A DNA stretch of 6,526 nucleotides from an uncultured bacterium (GCA_937894665.1 CALAWF010000123.1:1-6526), one strand, 5' to 3'. Shown: positions 1 to 5,638, counted from the first letter of the stretch. The notes: generated by a model from the letters alone, not told the origin. Numbers and translations are program-made.

Positions 1-1
1 A

Positions 2-439
2 AATGGTTATAAAGTTGTTCGAGATGGTGTAGAATCTTATACAACTGTCCAACGCCAAGAAAAAATGCAAAAATCACAAGGTAAAGTGTTAGAAAAACAG
101 AAAAAAGCTGAAGATAAGCAAGTTGTAAATGCAATAAAAGAAGAAGGGAGGTATAATCTTAAGAGTTTAAAAGATGATTATAATTCTGATCTCAGAGATT
201 ATAAAAAGCTCCAAACTCTCAAAGGTTCAACTGAGGATACAACCGCTTTGGATGAGGCTTATGAAAAATATTTGCATGATCAGTGGGCAAAAGATGTTAT
301 AAAAACTCAAAAGGAAATTGATAAAACCCAACGTAATTTAGATAAAACAAATCAAAAAATAGAGAAGATTAATTCTAATTTGCAAGATTTATCCGGAGGT
401 CAAGTTAAGCCTCTAGAGAATTCTGATACTCCTCAATAA
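2..439 (+). CDS. Hypothetical coiled-coil protein, 3' part only
   Basis: The reading frame is open from the first bases of the window to a TAA at 437-439, so this is the last 145 residues of a longer protein. A Met codon at 65 lies inside the open frame and has no ribosome binding site, so it is probably internal. The sequence is very rich in Lys, Gln, Asp, Glu and Asn. It has no membrane segment and shows long helical stretches, notably the repeated pattern K-E-I-D-K-T-Q-R-N-L-D-K-T-N-Q-K-I-E near the C-terminus, which looks like a coiled coil. The tail (S-G-G-Q-V-K-P-L-E-N-S-D-T-P-Q) is probably disordered. No catalytic motif is visible and I do not recognise a family. Its last 35 bases overlap the convergent GIY-YIG gene. 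Confidence is high that it is coding; function is unknown. Confidence 0.75.
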   Translation, partial: NGYKVVRDGVESYTTVQRQEKMQKSQGKVLEKQKKAEDKQVVNAIKEEGRYNLKSLKDDYNSDLRDYKKLQTLKGSTEDTTALDEAYEKYLHDQWAKDVIKTQKEIDKTQRNLDKTNQKIEKINSNLQDLSGGQVKPLENSDTPQ

Positions 440-677
440 GTTTTAATTTTTGAATTCTTGTCAGTTTATGTTTAATTCTATATTCTTCTTTCAGGGCATC
501 ATTTTTAGTTTCAAATTCTTTTGTATAAACTATTTCAGTAGGTTTATTTGCCCTTGTGTATTTTGCACCTTTCCCTTCTTTGTGTTGTTCAAATCTTTTT
601 TCAACATCATCGGTATATCCGCAGTATAAGGTGTTTCGTTCAGTTCTTAGGATATAAACAAAATGTTTTTTATTCAT
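405..677 (-). CDS. GIY-YIG nuclease-domain protein (UPF0213/YhbQ-like)
   Basis: This is a 90-residue single-domain protein. The GIY-YIG core is visible: V-Y-I-L at residues 7-10 replaces GIY, Y-C-G at 18-20 replaces YIG, followed by the helix K-R-F-E-Q-H with Arg28 and His32. Then come G-K-G-A-K-Y-T-R (35-42), typical of the small UPF0213 group, and A-L-K-E-E (61-65), where Glu65 matches the metal-binding glutamate. The length fits stand-alone members. In the family, the fold cuts DNA, but the role of these short proteins is poorly defined. I chose the ATG at 677. A TTG at 704 would add nine residues (M-L-K-I-Y-Y-N-K-S) not expected in the family, and a TATAAT lies six bases before the ATG, so the TTG would fall upstream of the transcript. 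There is no Shine-Dalgarno. It is divergent from nadK and overlaps the upstream coiled-coil gene by 35 bases at the 3' ends. Confidence 0.85.
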   Translation of the reverse strand: MNKKHFVYILRTERNTLYCGYTDDVEKRFEQHKEGKGAKYTRANKPTEIVYTKEFETKNDALKEEYRIKHKLTRIQKLKLIEEYQNSLEA

Positions 678-683
678 AGATTT

Positions 684-689
684 ATTATA
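684..689 (-). promoter_or_regulatory. Candidate -10 box of the GIY-YIG gene
   Basis: A perfect TATAAT on the minus strand lies six bases before the ATG at 677. This would put the transcription start at or within a base or two of the start codon (leaderless mRNA). No good -35 box is visible at normal spacing, so the assignment rests on the -10 alone. Confidence 0.4.
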
Positions 690-717
690 GTATATTTTAA
701 GCAAAATATCTTCATTT

Positions 718-746
718 TTGTAGATTTTTCCTATATTTGGTATAAA
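718..746 (+). promoter_or_regulatory. Sigma70-type promoter of nadK, extended -10
   Basis: TTGTAG (718-723), a 17-base spacer and TATAAA (741-746) match the sigma70 consensus, with TGG directly before the -10 giving an extended -10. The predicted start is about 752-754, immediately before the ATG at 755. The mRNA would therefore be leaderless or have a leader of only one to three bases, consistent with the lack of a Shine-Dalgarno. Confidence 0.6.
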
Positions 747-754
747 CTGAACTT

Positions 755-1552
755 ATGATAAAAAAATATGCGATTTGTTATAACAGTTCAATGAAAAATT
801 CCGAAGAAGTTATGTCTGAATTGAAGCAGCTTCTTTTAACTCATAATGTCGTGGCAAATGTTCTTGATATTGATAATTTGCAATCCGGTTATGATTTTGC
901 ATTTGTAATTGGGGGCGATGGTACAATTTTAAAAGTTGCGAGATTTTATTCCAAATTTGATACTCCTATATTTGGGGTTAATTTAGGGCGTCTTGGCTTT
1001 TTGTCTCAAGCCTCAAGAGAAAATCTTTCTGATGCTGTTGAACAAATTCTTTCCGGAAATTATAAAGTTGAACAAAGAATTATGCTATGTGCAAATGATT
1101 ATGTTGCTTTGAATGATTTTGTTGTTAAAGGCTCGGAGTCTTCTCGTACTTCTCGTTTATCATTAGAAATTAATGGAAAATTTGTTTGTGAATATTTAGC
1201 AGATGGAATTATTATTTCAACTCCTACGGGTTCAACTGCCTATGGCATGGCTGCAGGTGGTCTTGCTCCAAATATTGATGTTTTGGCAATTGTTCCTATT
1301 TGTCCACATACTTTTTCTGCTAGACCAATTGTTGTAAGTGCTGAGGATTCAATAAAAATTTTATCATCTCCCAATAAAGAATATAAAGTAAGTGCTGACG
1401 GTCAGAATGTCTTTTCTTTTAGTGATGATTTAATTATTCGAAAATCTTCTTTTTCTGCAAAATTAGCATTATTAAATGGAAATGACTTTTATTCTGTACT
1501 GAGAAATAAATTACACTGGGGACTTTCTCCTGCATGCGTAGATAGAGATTAA
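755..1552 (+). CDS. nadK: NAD kinase
   Basis: This 265-residue protein is an ATP (or polyphosphate)-dependent NAD kinase, making NADP from NAD in the cytoplasm. The family motifs appear in order: G-G-D-G-T at 53-57 (phosphate binding, with catalytic Asp55), N-L-G-R-L-G-F-L at 76-83, A-L-N-D at 118-121 (the N-E/N-D substrate site), the A-D-G-I-I-I-S-T-P-T-G-S-T-A-Y block at 149-163, and P-I-C-P-H at 181-185 followed by S-A-R-P. The length is normal for bacterial NadK. The loop between A-G-G (167-169) and P-I-C-P-H appears about two residues shorter than the usual form (L-A-P-N where P-I-V-x-P is common), which should not abolish activity. The ATG at 755 is the first possible start after the promoter and gives the usual N-terminal strand (K-K-Y-A-I-C-Y-N). 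There is no Shine-Dalgarno, and the gene seems to be read from a near-leaderless mRNA. ftsZ lies 143 bases downstream on the same strand. Confidence 0.96.
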   Translation: MIKKYAICYNSSMKNSEEVMSELKQLLLTHNVVANVLDIDNLQSGYDFAFVIGGDGTILKVARFYSKFDTPIFGVNLGRLGFLSQASRENLSDAVEQILSGNYKVEQRIMLCANDYVALNDFVVKGSESSRTSRLSLEINGKFVCEYLADGIIISTPTGSTAYGMAAGGLAPNIDVLAIVPICPHTFSARPIVVSAEDSIKILSSPNKEYKVSADGQNVFSFSDDLIIRKSSFSAKLALLNGNDFYSVLRNKLHWGLSPACVDRD

Positions 1553-1591
1553 AGATAATATTAATTTTTTGTCATAATTAGCCTAAAATTA

Positions 1592-1631
1592 TTGTACTTT
1601 TTCCCTATTTAAAATACTATATTGTTATAAT
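1592..1631 (+). promoter_or_regulatory. Promoter region of ftsZ (one or two overlapping promoters)
   Basis: Two candidates are visible. The first is TTGTAC (1592-1597), a 17-base spacer and TACTAT (1615-1620). The second is a strong extended -10, TGTTATAAT (1623-1631), which lacks a good -35. Either gives a leader of roughly 55-70 bases before the GTG of ftsZ, unlike the near-leaderless genes around it. No clear terminator separates it from nadK, so some readthrough from nadK is possible. Confidence 0.5.
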
Positions 1632-1682
1632 TACATAATTAGTAGTTATATGTTTTAGGAATAAAAGTAATATTACAATTTA

Positions 1683-1687
1683 AGAGG
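1683..1687 (+). promoter_or_regulatory. Shine-Dalgarno site of ftsZ
   Basis: AGAGG lies eight bases before the GTG at 1696. It decides the use of GTG as start and is the clearest ribosome binding site in the window. Confidence 0.8.
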
Positions 1688-1695
1688 TAAATAAC

Positions 1696-2877
1696 GTGGA
1701 AAATATCGTTTCAGACATCTTTGCAAAAAAAGATGACCCGTCAAACAATCAAACTTCAAGACTTGGTGCTAACCCAACTAATATTAAAGTTGTTGGTGTT
1801 GGTGGCGGTGGCGGCAATGCTGTTAACCGAATGATTAGATCAGGACTTTCAGGTGTTGAATTTTGGTTAATGAATACAGATTTACAGGTTCTTGTTGACG
1901 GTCAAACTAAGAATCGTATTCAATTAGGTTCTGCTTCTACACAAGGTTTGGGTGCCGGTGGAGATCCTTCAGTAGGTGAAAAGGCTGCAGAAGAAGCTCA
2001 ACAAGAAATTACTCAAGCTCTTGAAGGTGCTGATATGGTATTTATCACTGCAGGCATGGGCGGAGGTACCGGTACTGGTGCAGCTCCTGTAGTTGCCAGA
2101 TTAGCTAAACAATTGGGCATTTTGACTATTGCTGTTGTTACTAAACCATTTACTTGGGAAGGTAAGAAAAGACAAAATCAGGCAAATGCCGGTATTGATA
2201 AATTAAAAGAATCAGTTGATGCAGTTATCGTTGTTCCAAATGATAAATTGCTTCAAGTTGTTGATAGACAAGTTTCTCTTCAAGAATCATTCATTATTGT
2301 TGATGAAGTATTGTTGAGAGGTGTTCAAGGTATTTCTGATATTATCACTGTTCCAGGTATCATCAACGTTGACTTTGCTGATGTTAAGACTGTTATGCAA
2401 TCATCTGGTTCAGCTCTTATGGGTATCGGTAGAGCTCAGGGGGAAGGTAGAGCTGTTAAAGCTGCTCAACAAGCTATTAACTCTCAACTTCTTGAATCTT
2501 CAATCAATGGTGCTTCTGGTGTAATTGTTAACATTACTGGTGGTCCTGATATGGGTATTCACGAAATCAGTGATGCTGCTTCAATTATCCACGATGCTGT
2601 ATTGGATGATGCAACTGTTATTATTGGTACAGCTGTTAATGAAAATATTCAAGGTGAAATTCAAATTACTGTAATTGCTACAGGTTTTGAATTGAAAAAT
2701 AATGCATCTTCATCATTGAAGTTTGGGGATTCTACTAATGGATCAAGTCCGGATGCTCCACAATTAAATGCTGCGGATTTCTTCTCTGGTGCATTTAATA
2801 CTCAAACAAAATCAATTCTATCTGACGGAAATAGAAATTTCACCAATATTGAAATCCCTGATTTCTTGAAAAGATAG
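1696..2877 (+). CDS. ftsZ: Cell division protein FtsZ
   Basis: This 393-residue tubulin-like GTPase polymerises into the cytokinetic Z-ring under the membrane. Visible in order are a short variable N-terminus (1-27), the nucleotide-binding G-G-G-G-G-N at 36-41, N-T-D at 60-62, G-L-G-A-G-G-D-P at 84-91, the tubulin signature G-M-G-G-G-T-G-T-G at 120-128, V-P-N-D at 180-183, and the T7 loop N-V-D-F-A-D at 224-229. Asp226 and Asp229 of that loop are the residues that act on the GTP of the neighbouring subunit. The C-terminal domain ends near 333, followed by a linker of about 50 residues rich in Ser and Asn and the tail peptide I-E-I-P-D-F-L-K-R (385-393), which should bind membrane tethers or regulators. 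All key residues are present. G-V-E-F-W at 53-57 is a cyanobacterial-type feature. Small departures from consensus are N-T-D-L-Q-V-L (usually N-T-D-A-Q-A-L) and S-Q-L-L (usually S-P-L-L). The start is GTG with a good Shine-Dalgarno. No ftsA, ftsQ or mur gene is adjacent. Confidence 0.98.
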   Translation: MENIVSDIFAKKDDPSNNQTSRLGANPTNIKVVGVGGGGGNAVNRMIRSGLSGVEFWLMNTDLQVLVDGQTKNRIQLGSASTQGLGAGGDPSVGEKAAEEAQQEITQALEGADMVFITAGMGGGTGTGAAPVVARLAKQLGILTIAVVTKPFTWEGKKRQNQANAGIDKLKESVDAVIVVPNDKLLQVVDRQVSLQESFIIVDEVLLRGVQGISDIITVPGIINVDFADVKTVMQSSGSALMGIGRAQGEGRAVKAAQQAINSQLLESSINGASGVIVNITGGPDMGIHEISDAASIIHDAVLDDATVIIGTAVNENIQGEIQITVIATGFELKNNASSSLKFGDSTNGSSPDAPQLNAADFFSGAFNTQTKSILSDGNRNFTNIEIPDFLKR

Positions 2878-2895
2878 TTAAAATTATAAATGTGT

Positions 2896-2935
2896 AAAAA
2901 GAGTCGGTGATTATTCAAAATCCCGACTCTTTTTT
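2896..2935. terminator. Bidirectional terminator between ftsZ and the secreted-protein gene
   Basis: The stem AAAAAGAGTCGG (2896-2907) pairs with CCGACTCTTTTT (2923-2934). With T2908 bulged, GATT (2909-2912) also pairs with AATC (2919-2922), leaving a six-base loop. A run of eight T follows on the plus strand (2930-2937) and a run of T on the minus strand, so the hairpin can end both convergent transcripts. The stop codon of the minus-strand gene (2936-2938) overlaps the T run. Confidence 0.88.
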
Positions 2936-3730
2936 TTATTCACTTAAAATTGATAGGTTCATTATTTCTATATCATCATAGTCAATGTGGTCGCTTGGCA
3001 TCATATTTTGTCCTGTTTTAATTGTAATTTGGTTTTTCCCATCTGCAAGTATTAATGAATTTGGAATTTTAACTCTTTGTCCATCTCCATTGACTTGTAA
3101 TTCTCCAATTTTTCGACCATTAAAGTATATTTCTGCAGGACTGGAGTATGCTCCTCCTTTTATTCTATTTTGTCCCATTGCTTTGGCTAGTTTAGTGTCT
3201 AACCCGACAATGGAGCCTATTACAAGGTAATTTGTACTTCGTTTTGCATTCTCGGTCATAATAAAATCTTTAGAATAATACGGACCGCTTGATTTTAACC
3301 TAAATTCACCTGCATTAGCTGAATTTTTTGAATAACTGTTATCTCCAAGGTGAATAATTTCAGAATCAAGGGATATATCTGCAGATTCACTTTTTGCAAT
3401 TTCTATTTTCATTGGATTATTTAAACTTTGTCCATTATTGATTGTCAATGAAAAAGGTCTATAACCTTCTTTTTCTACATTCATGATTGTTGGTTGAGTT
3501 ATTTTGATATTGTCAAGTTGAAAATTTCCATTCCCATCGGTATATGTTCTATAATTTTTCTGGGGTATTGAAATTTTTGCGAATTCAATACCTTTCTTTG
3601 TCTGGGCATCAACAACTTGATTGCTGTCTTGTTGACCAACTTTTGTTACTCCACCAGTGAATGTAGTTGCGTTAGCAGATAAGTTTGAAAAAATTATTAT
3701 TGACAATATAAAATAAATAAAAGGTTTCAT
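2936..3730 (-). CDS. Secreted protein with carboxypeptidase-regulatory-like and beta-sandwich regions
   Basis: This 264-residue protein has a Sec-type signal peptide: Lys2, a hydrophobic core at about 4-18, and an A-N-A site at 19-21, so cleavage after residue 21 is likely. There is no lipobox cysteine. Residues about 38-98 resemble a carboxypeptidase regulatory-like (transthyretin-like) domain: V-V-D-A-Q-T-K-K-G-I-E-F-A, then T-D-G-N-G-N-F at 64-70 and a strand ending E-K-E-G-Y-R-P-F. Such domains are common in bacterial surface and sugar-binding proteins. The second half (about 120-264) is strand-rich, with A-E-I-Y-F-N-G-R-K-I-G-E-L, I-P-N-S-L-I, G-K-N-Q-I-T-I and a final Y-D-D-I-E-I-M-N-L. 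This looks like a jelly-roll fold of the carbohydrate-binding type, but that is inference only. No enzymatic motif is seen. It is a single gene, convergent with ftsZ and sharing its terminator. No Shine-Dalgarno precedes the ATG at 3730; a promoter sits just upstream. Confidence 0.88.
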   Translation of the reverse strand: MKPFIYFILSIIIFSNLSANATTFTGGVTKVGQQDSNQVVDAQTKKGIEFAKISIPQKNYRTYTDGNGNFQLDNIKITQPTIMNVEKEGYRPFSLTINNGQSLNNPMKIEIAKSESADISLDSEIIHLGDNSYSKNSANAGEFRLKSSGPYYSKDFIMTENAKRSTNYLVIGSIVGLDTKLAKAMGQNRIKGGAYSSPAEIYFNGRKIGELQVNGDGQRVKIPNSLILADGKNQITIKTGQNMMPSDHIDYDDIEIMNLSILSE

Positions 3731-3741
3731 ACAATTTTTAT

Positions 3742-3770
3742 CTTATATTTTATAAATTTTTCCTATTCAA
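3742..3770 (-). promoter_or_regulatory. Promoter of the secreted-protein gene
   Basis: On the minus strand, TTGAAT (3770-3765), a 17-base spacer and TATAAG (3747-3742) form a sigma70-like promoter. The -10 ends 11 bases before the ATG at 3730, predicting a leader of only about four or five bases, too short for a Shine-Dalgarno, and none is present. Confidence 0.5.
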
Positions 3771-3813
3771 CAACTGTATTGTTCTAGTGTAATAATATAA
3801 TTGAAAAAAGTTC

Positions 3814-3841
3814 TTGAAAAATAAAATTTATTTGGTATTAT
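3814..3841 (+). promoter_or_regulatory. Promoter of tRNA-Leu
   Basis: TTGAAA (3814-3819), a 16-base spacer and TATTAT (3836-3841), preceded by TGG for an extended -10, would start transcription near 3848. That leaves a 5' leader of about 15 bases to be removed by RNase P. Confidence 0.6.
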
Positions 3842-3862
3842 TAATTTATGAAAACTGAATAA

Positions 3863-3951
3863 GCCGATGTGATGGAATTGGTAGACGTGCTAGACTCAAA
3901 ATCTTGTGAGGTTCAACCCTCGTGCCGGTTCGACCCCGGCCATCGGCACCA
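3863..3951 (+). tRNA. tRNA-Leu (anticodon CAA)
   Basis: This 89-base class II tRNA includes an encoded CCA (3949-3951). The acceptor stem GCCGATG (3863-3869) pairs perfectly with CATCGGC (3941-3947), and A3948 is the discriminator base usual for leucine. The D stem is 3872-3874/3886-3888, with GG in the loop. The anticodon stem is 3890-3894/3902-3906 with loop CTCAAAA and anticodon CAA at 3897-3899, reading UUG codons. The long variable arm has a GAGG/CCTC stem (3908-3911/3918-3921). The T stem GCCGG/CCGGC encloses TTCGACC (3929-3935). One oddity is that pair 28-42 in the anticodon stem is T-T (3891, 3905), a mismatch. A promoter and a terminator flank it, so it is a one-gene transcript. Confidence 0.96.
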
Positions 3952-3986
3952 TAAAAGAGACAAGTTTAACTTGTCTCTTTTATTTT
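3952..3986 (+). terminator. Terminator of tRNA-Leu
   Basis: A near-perfect 13-base stem, TAAAAGAGACAAG (3952-3964) with CTTGTCTCTTTTA (3970-3982), encloses a TTTAA loop and runs into TATTTT. It starts immediately after the CCA. The symmetric A/T edges would also let it act on the minus strand. Confidence 0.88.
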
Positions 3987-4072
3987 GGTTGTGTAACAAA
4001 TTTTTAATACTTTGGCAATAATAAAATTTTGCAACCTTATATAAAATACAACTTGAACGGTAGGTATAAATA

Positions 4073-4282
4073 ATGAATATTCAAAAAATTGTAGCAAGTT
4101 CAGAAAAAGTAGGTATGAAATTGGTAGATGATACTAATTTCCAACATTATACAAAAGAGGGAAAAAATATTAAAAAATTTCTGGGAAATGAAGCAGAACT
4201 TATTGATAATTTAATTGTTCATTCCGAAGCAAAGGCAAATATGAACAAAGCGTTATTAAATATTAAAAATTTCAAAAAATAA
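4073..4282 (+). CDS. Small hypothetical protein (69 aa)
   Basis: This short, charged, probably helical protein has Lys and Asn in abundance and no membrane segment or signal peptide. I recognise no motif or family. A weak ribosome binding site, GGTAGG (4059-4064), sits eight bases before the ATG at 4073. A strong terminator begins 20 bases after the TAA, which supports a real transcription unit. A TATAAA at 4040-4045 could be the -10 but has no convincing -35. It lies between the tRNA-Leu terminator and the convergent paralog pair. The composition is like the rest of the window, so there is no sign of recent transfer. Confidence 0.65.
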   Translation: MNIQKIVASSEKVGMKLVDDTNFQHYTKEGKNIKKFLGNEAELIDNLIVHSEAKANMNKALLNIKNFKK

Positions 4283-4301
4283 TTTTATAGGCATAAAATA
4301 A

Positions 4302-4339
4302 AAAAAATGGGATTGAATGAATTTTCAATCCCATTTTTT
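4302..4339. terminator. Bidirectional terminator between the 69-aa gene and the membrane-protein unit
   Basis: A perfect 16-base stem, AAAAAATGGGATTGAA (4302-4317) with TTCAATCCCATTTTTT (4324-4339), has the loop TGAATT. The A run before and T run after provide U-tracts on both strands, so it can serve the plus gene ending at 4282 and the minus gene ending at 4377. Confidence 0.9.
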
Positions 4340-4376
4340 GGGTTGTCTTTCAGTTGGATATTATTCTTGAAGTTTT

Positions 4377-4982
4377 TTATTTTACTTGGCTTGGTGTTTC
4401 AACAGCTTTTGTTTCTGGTTCTTTTTTCTTGTCTTTTTTGAATATCAAATCCATTACTGGGTGAAGTATTATTTGAGATAAAATAGGGGCACAAAGTGCT
4501 AGAATAAATACTGTAGAACCAATTGAACTTAATTCATGAACACCTTTCCCGAGTTTATAGTCTGGATTTTTGTGAACAAGGTTTGCTAGTTCTTCTCTAA
4601 GTCCTTTTTTATCTTCTTTTGCTGCTTTGTCTATTTTTTCTTGGAATGAATCATACAAATCAAGTTTTCTTAGTTGCTCTTTTGTATTAAAGAAATGTTT
4701 TTTAATAAACTTATAAGCGGGTTTTTTGACTTTGTTTATAAATCCTAAGTACAAACCTAAGCAAAATGATTGATATAATAATTCTTTTGTTGCCGCATAT
4801 TTTTTTGAACGACCGTTAGCATTTTTATCAAAATATATAAATGTTGGTCTTCCTAGAGCTTTTAATGTTGTTTCAACTGAGATTGCACAAATTGTATTTT
4901 GGGCAAATTCTGCTGCTTTAGGGTTTGTTAATAATCTTTTTATTGGGGATGTTGTTGCTTGTGTTATTGGTTTAACTTCCAT
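4377..4982 (-). CDS. Hypothetical membrane protein, paralog of its upstream neighbour
   Basis: This 201-residue protein has no family I can name. Hydrophobic stretches occur at about 68-82 (L-L-Y-Q-S-F-C-L-G-L-Y-L-G-F-I) and 151-180, the latter long enough to span the membrane. Between them lies a charged helical region (99-137), and the C-terminus (181-201) is a Lys/Glu-rich tail. The block R45-P46-x5-D52-K53-x7-K-Y-A-A-x2-E-L (45-68) is shared without gaps with the neighbouring protein. The late pattern Y-K, then G, then P-x8-P-x-M (142-177) is shared with small gaps. It starts three bases after the stop of the upstream gene, so the two are almost certainly cotranscribed and perhaps translationally coupled. 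Only a weak GAG (4991-4993) lies at Shine-Dalgarno distance. There is no signal peptide at the N-terminus. Inference: a lineage-specific inner-membrane protein, possibly working with its neighbour. Confidence 0.82.
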   Translation of the reverse strand: MEVKPITQATTSPIKRLLTNPKAAEFAQNTICAISVETTLKALGRPTFIYFDKNANGRSKKYAATKELLYQSFCLGLYLGFINKVKKPAYKFIKKHFFNTKEQLRKLDLYDSFQEKIDKAAKEDKKGLREELANLVHKNPDYKLGKGVHELSSIGSTVFILALCAPILSQIILHPVMDLIFKKDKKKEPETKAVETPSQVK

Positions 4983-4985
4983 AAT

Positions 4986-5531
4986 TTACACTCGCATTTC
5001 TGCACGATAATACGGCATGCTTGTACCTACTGTTGAGTAGTAGTTTAAACTTTTAGGACCATTTGTTTTTTTGTTTCCAGTTGGCTTATTAATAACTTCT
5101 GGATTCTTTATATTTGGGGCTGTTGGAGCAGAATCTGAAGTTGCATTTGGGTCATAATTAGGCATTAATTTTTTCATGATAGGTGGCATTCCTAAATTAC
5201 AAAATTTCGGAACAAAGTATCCTGCTGCAAGGCATATTCCTAAGAAAGATAATATTGCATTTGCATGTTTATACTCAATTGTTCCTTTTTTAGCAACAAA
5301 TTTAGTTAAACTTTCTGCAAGTAGCCCCATGCTCATTGTTGTTGGAACTCCGATAAATTCGGTCATTAATTCTCTTAGTGCGGCATATTTTCTTGCGTCC
5401 GGTTTTTCTTTTTTATCGGTAATACTTAAAATTGGTCTGACTGTGCCTTTCCCACAGGCTATTGCCATTACCGTATAGATTGGCTTGTTATTTTCGCCCA
5501 GCCTTTGGCATACTTTTTGGATAAATGACAT
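4986..5531 (-). CDS. Hypothetical membrane protein, first gene of a paralog pair
   Basis: This 181-residue protein has no recognised family. It carries R32-P33-x5-D39-K40-x7-K-Y-A-A-x2-E-L (32-55), with spacing identical to its downstream neighbour, and P108-x8-P117-x-M119 near the end of its hydrophobic part. Hydrophobic stretches lie at about 57-72 and 92-112, compatible with one or two membrane segments. Residues about 124-165 are rich in Pro, Asn, Ser and Thr and look disordered, ending in a tail with several Tyr residues (Y164, Y165, Y174, Y175). The ATG at 5531 has no Shine-Dalgarno, and another ATG at 5537 is in a different frame. A weak promoter-like TTTAGA and TACAAT lies at 5555-5582. 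It is the first gene of the two-gene unit, followed after three bases by its paralog. Confidence 0.82.
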   Translation of the reverse strand: MSFIQKVCQRLGENNKPIYTVMAIACGKGTVRPILSITDKKEKPDARKYAALRELMTEFIGVPTTMSMGLLAESLTKFVAKKGTIEYKHANAILSFLGICLAAGYFVPKFCNLGMPPIMKKLMPNYDPNATSDSAPTAPNIKNPEVINKPTGNKKTNGPKSLNYYSTVGTSMPYYRAEMRV

Positions 5532-5554
5532 TTTTCATACACTATCTTTTATTT

Positions 5555-5582
5555 ATTGTACCTATTACACTTATATTCTAAA
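5555..5582 (-). promoter_or_regulatory. Weak promoter candidate for the paralog pair
   Basis: On the minus strand, TTTAGA (5582-5577), a 16-base spacer and TACAAT (5560-5555) would start transcription about 17 bases before the ATG at 5531. The -35 is poor and the region is AT-rich, so chance matches are easy. Confidence 0.3.
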
Positions 5583-5603
5583 TCTATAAAAACCAATTGC
5601 AAC

Positions 5604-5638
5604 TTAGTATTTCTCTATTGTTAAGAGATATATACTAA
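5604..5638. repeat. Imperfect inverted repeat in the divergent intergenic region
   Basis: TTAGTAT (5604-5610) pairs with ATACTAA (5632-5638), and TCTCT (5612-5616) with AGAGA (5624-5628), separated by a small asymmetric internal loop and a seven-base apical loop. It could be an operator or a weak RNA hairpin. The rest of 5532-5751 shows only AT-rich sequence with an A run at 5645-5654 and a T run at 5670-5676, and nothing I can assign. Confidence 0.35.

Noticed and set aside
417..458. Inverted repeat AGAATTC / GAATTCT as a terminator
   Set aside because: The arms are seven bases with a 28-base gap and no T run; the core GAATTC is self-palindromic, so a match is likely by chance.
678..704. 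Longer GIY-YIG start at TTG 704
   Set aside because: It adds nine residues not expected in the family, has no ribosome binding site, and lies upstream of the TATAAT that best explains transcription.
1574..1597. ATAATT/AATTAT hairpin after nadK as a terminator
   Set aside because: Only six A-T pairs and an interrupted T run; too weak to call, and it overlaps the ftsZ promoter region.
2321..2524. Open frame inside ftsZ on the same strand
   Set aside because: It is fully contained in ftsZ in another frame, Leu/Val-rich as expected from a shifted frame, and has no start signal.
2985..3230. Plus-strand open frame opposite the secreted-protein gene
   Set aside because: Antisense to a gene with a clear signal peptide and domain pattern; no ribosome binding site or family features.
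5176..5478. Plus-strand open frame opposite the first paralog gene
   Set aside because: Antisense to a better-supported gene whose motifs are shared with its neighbour.
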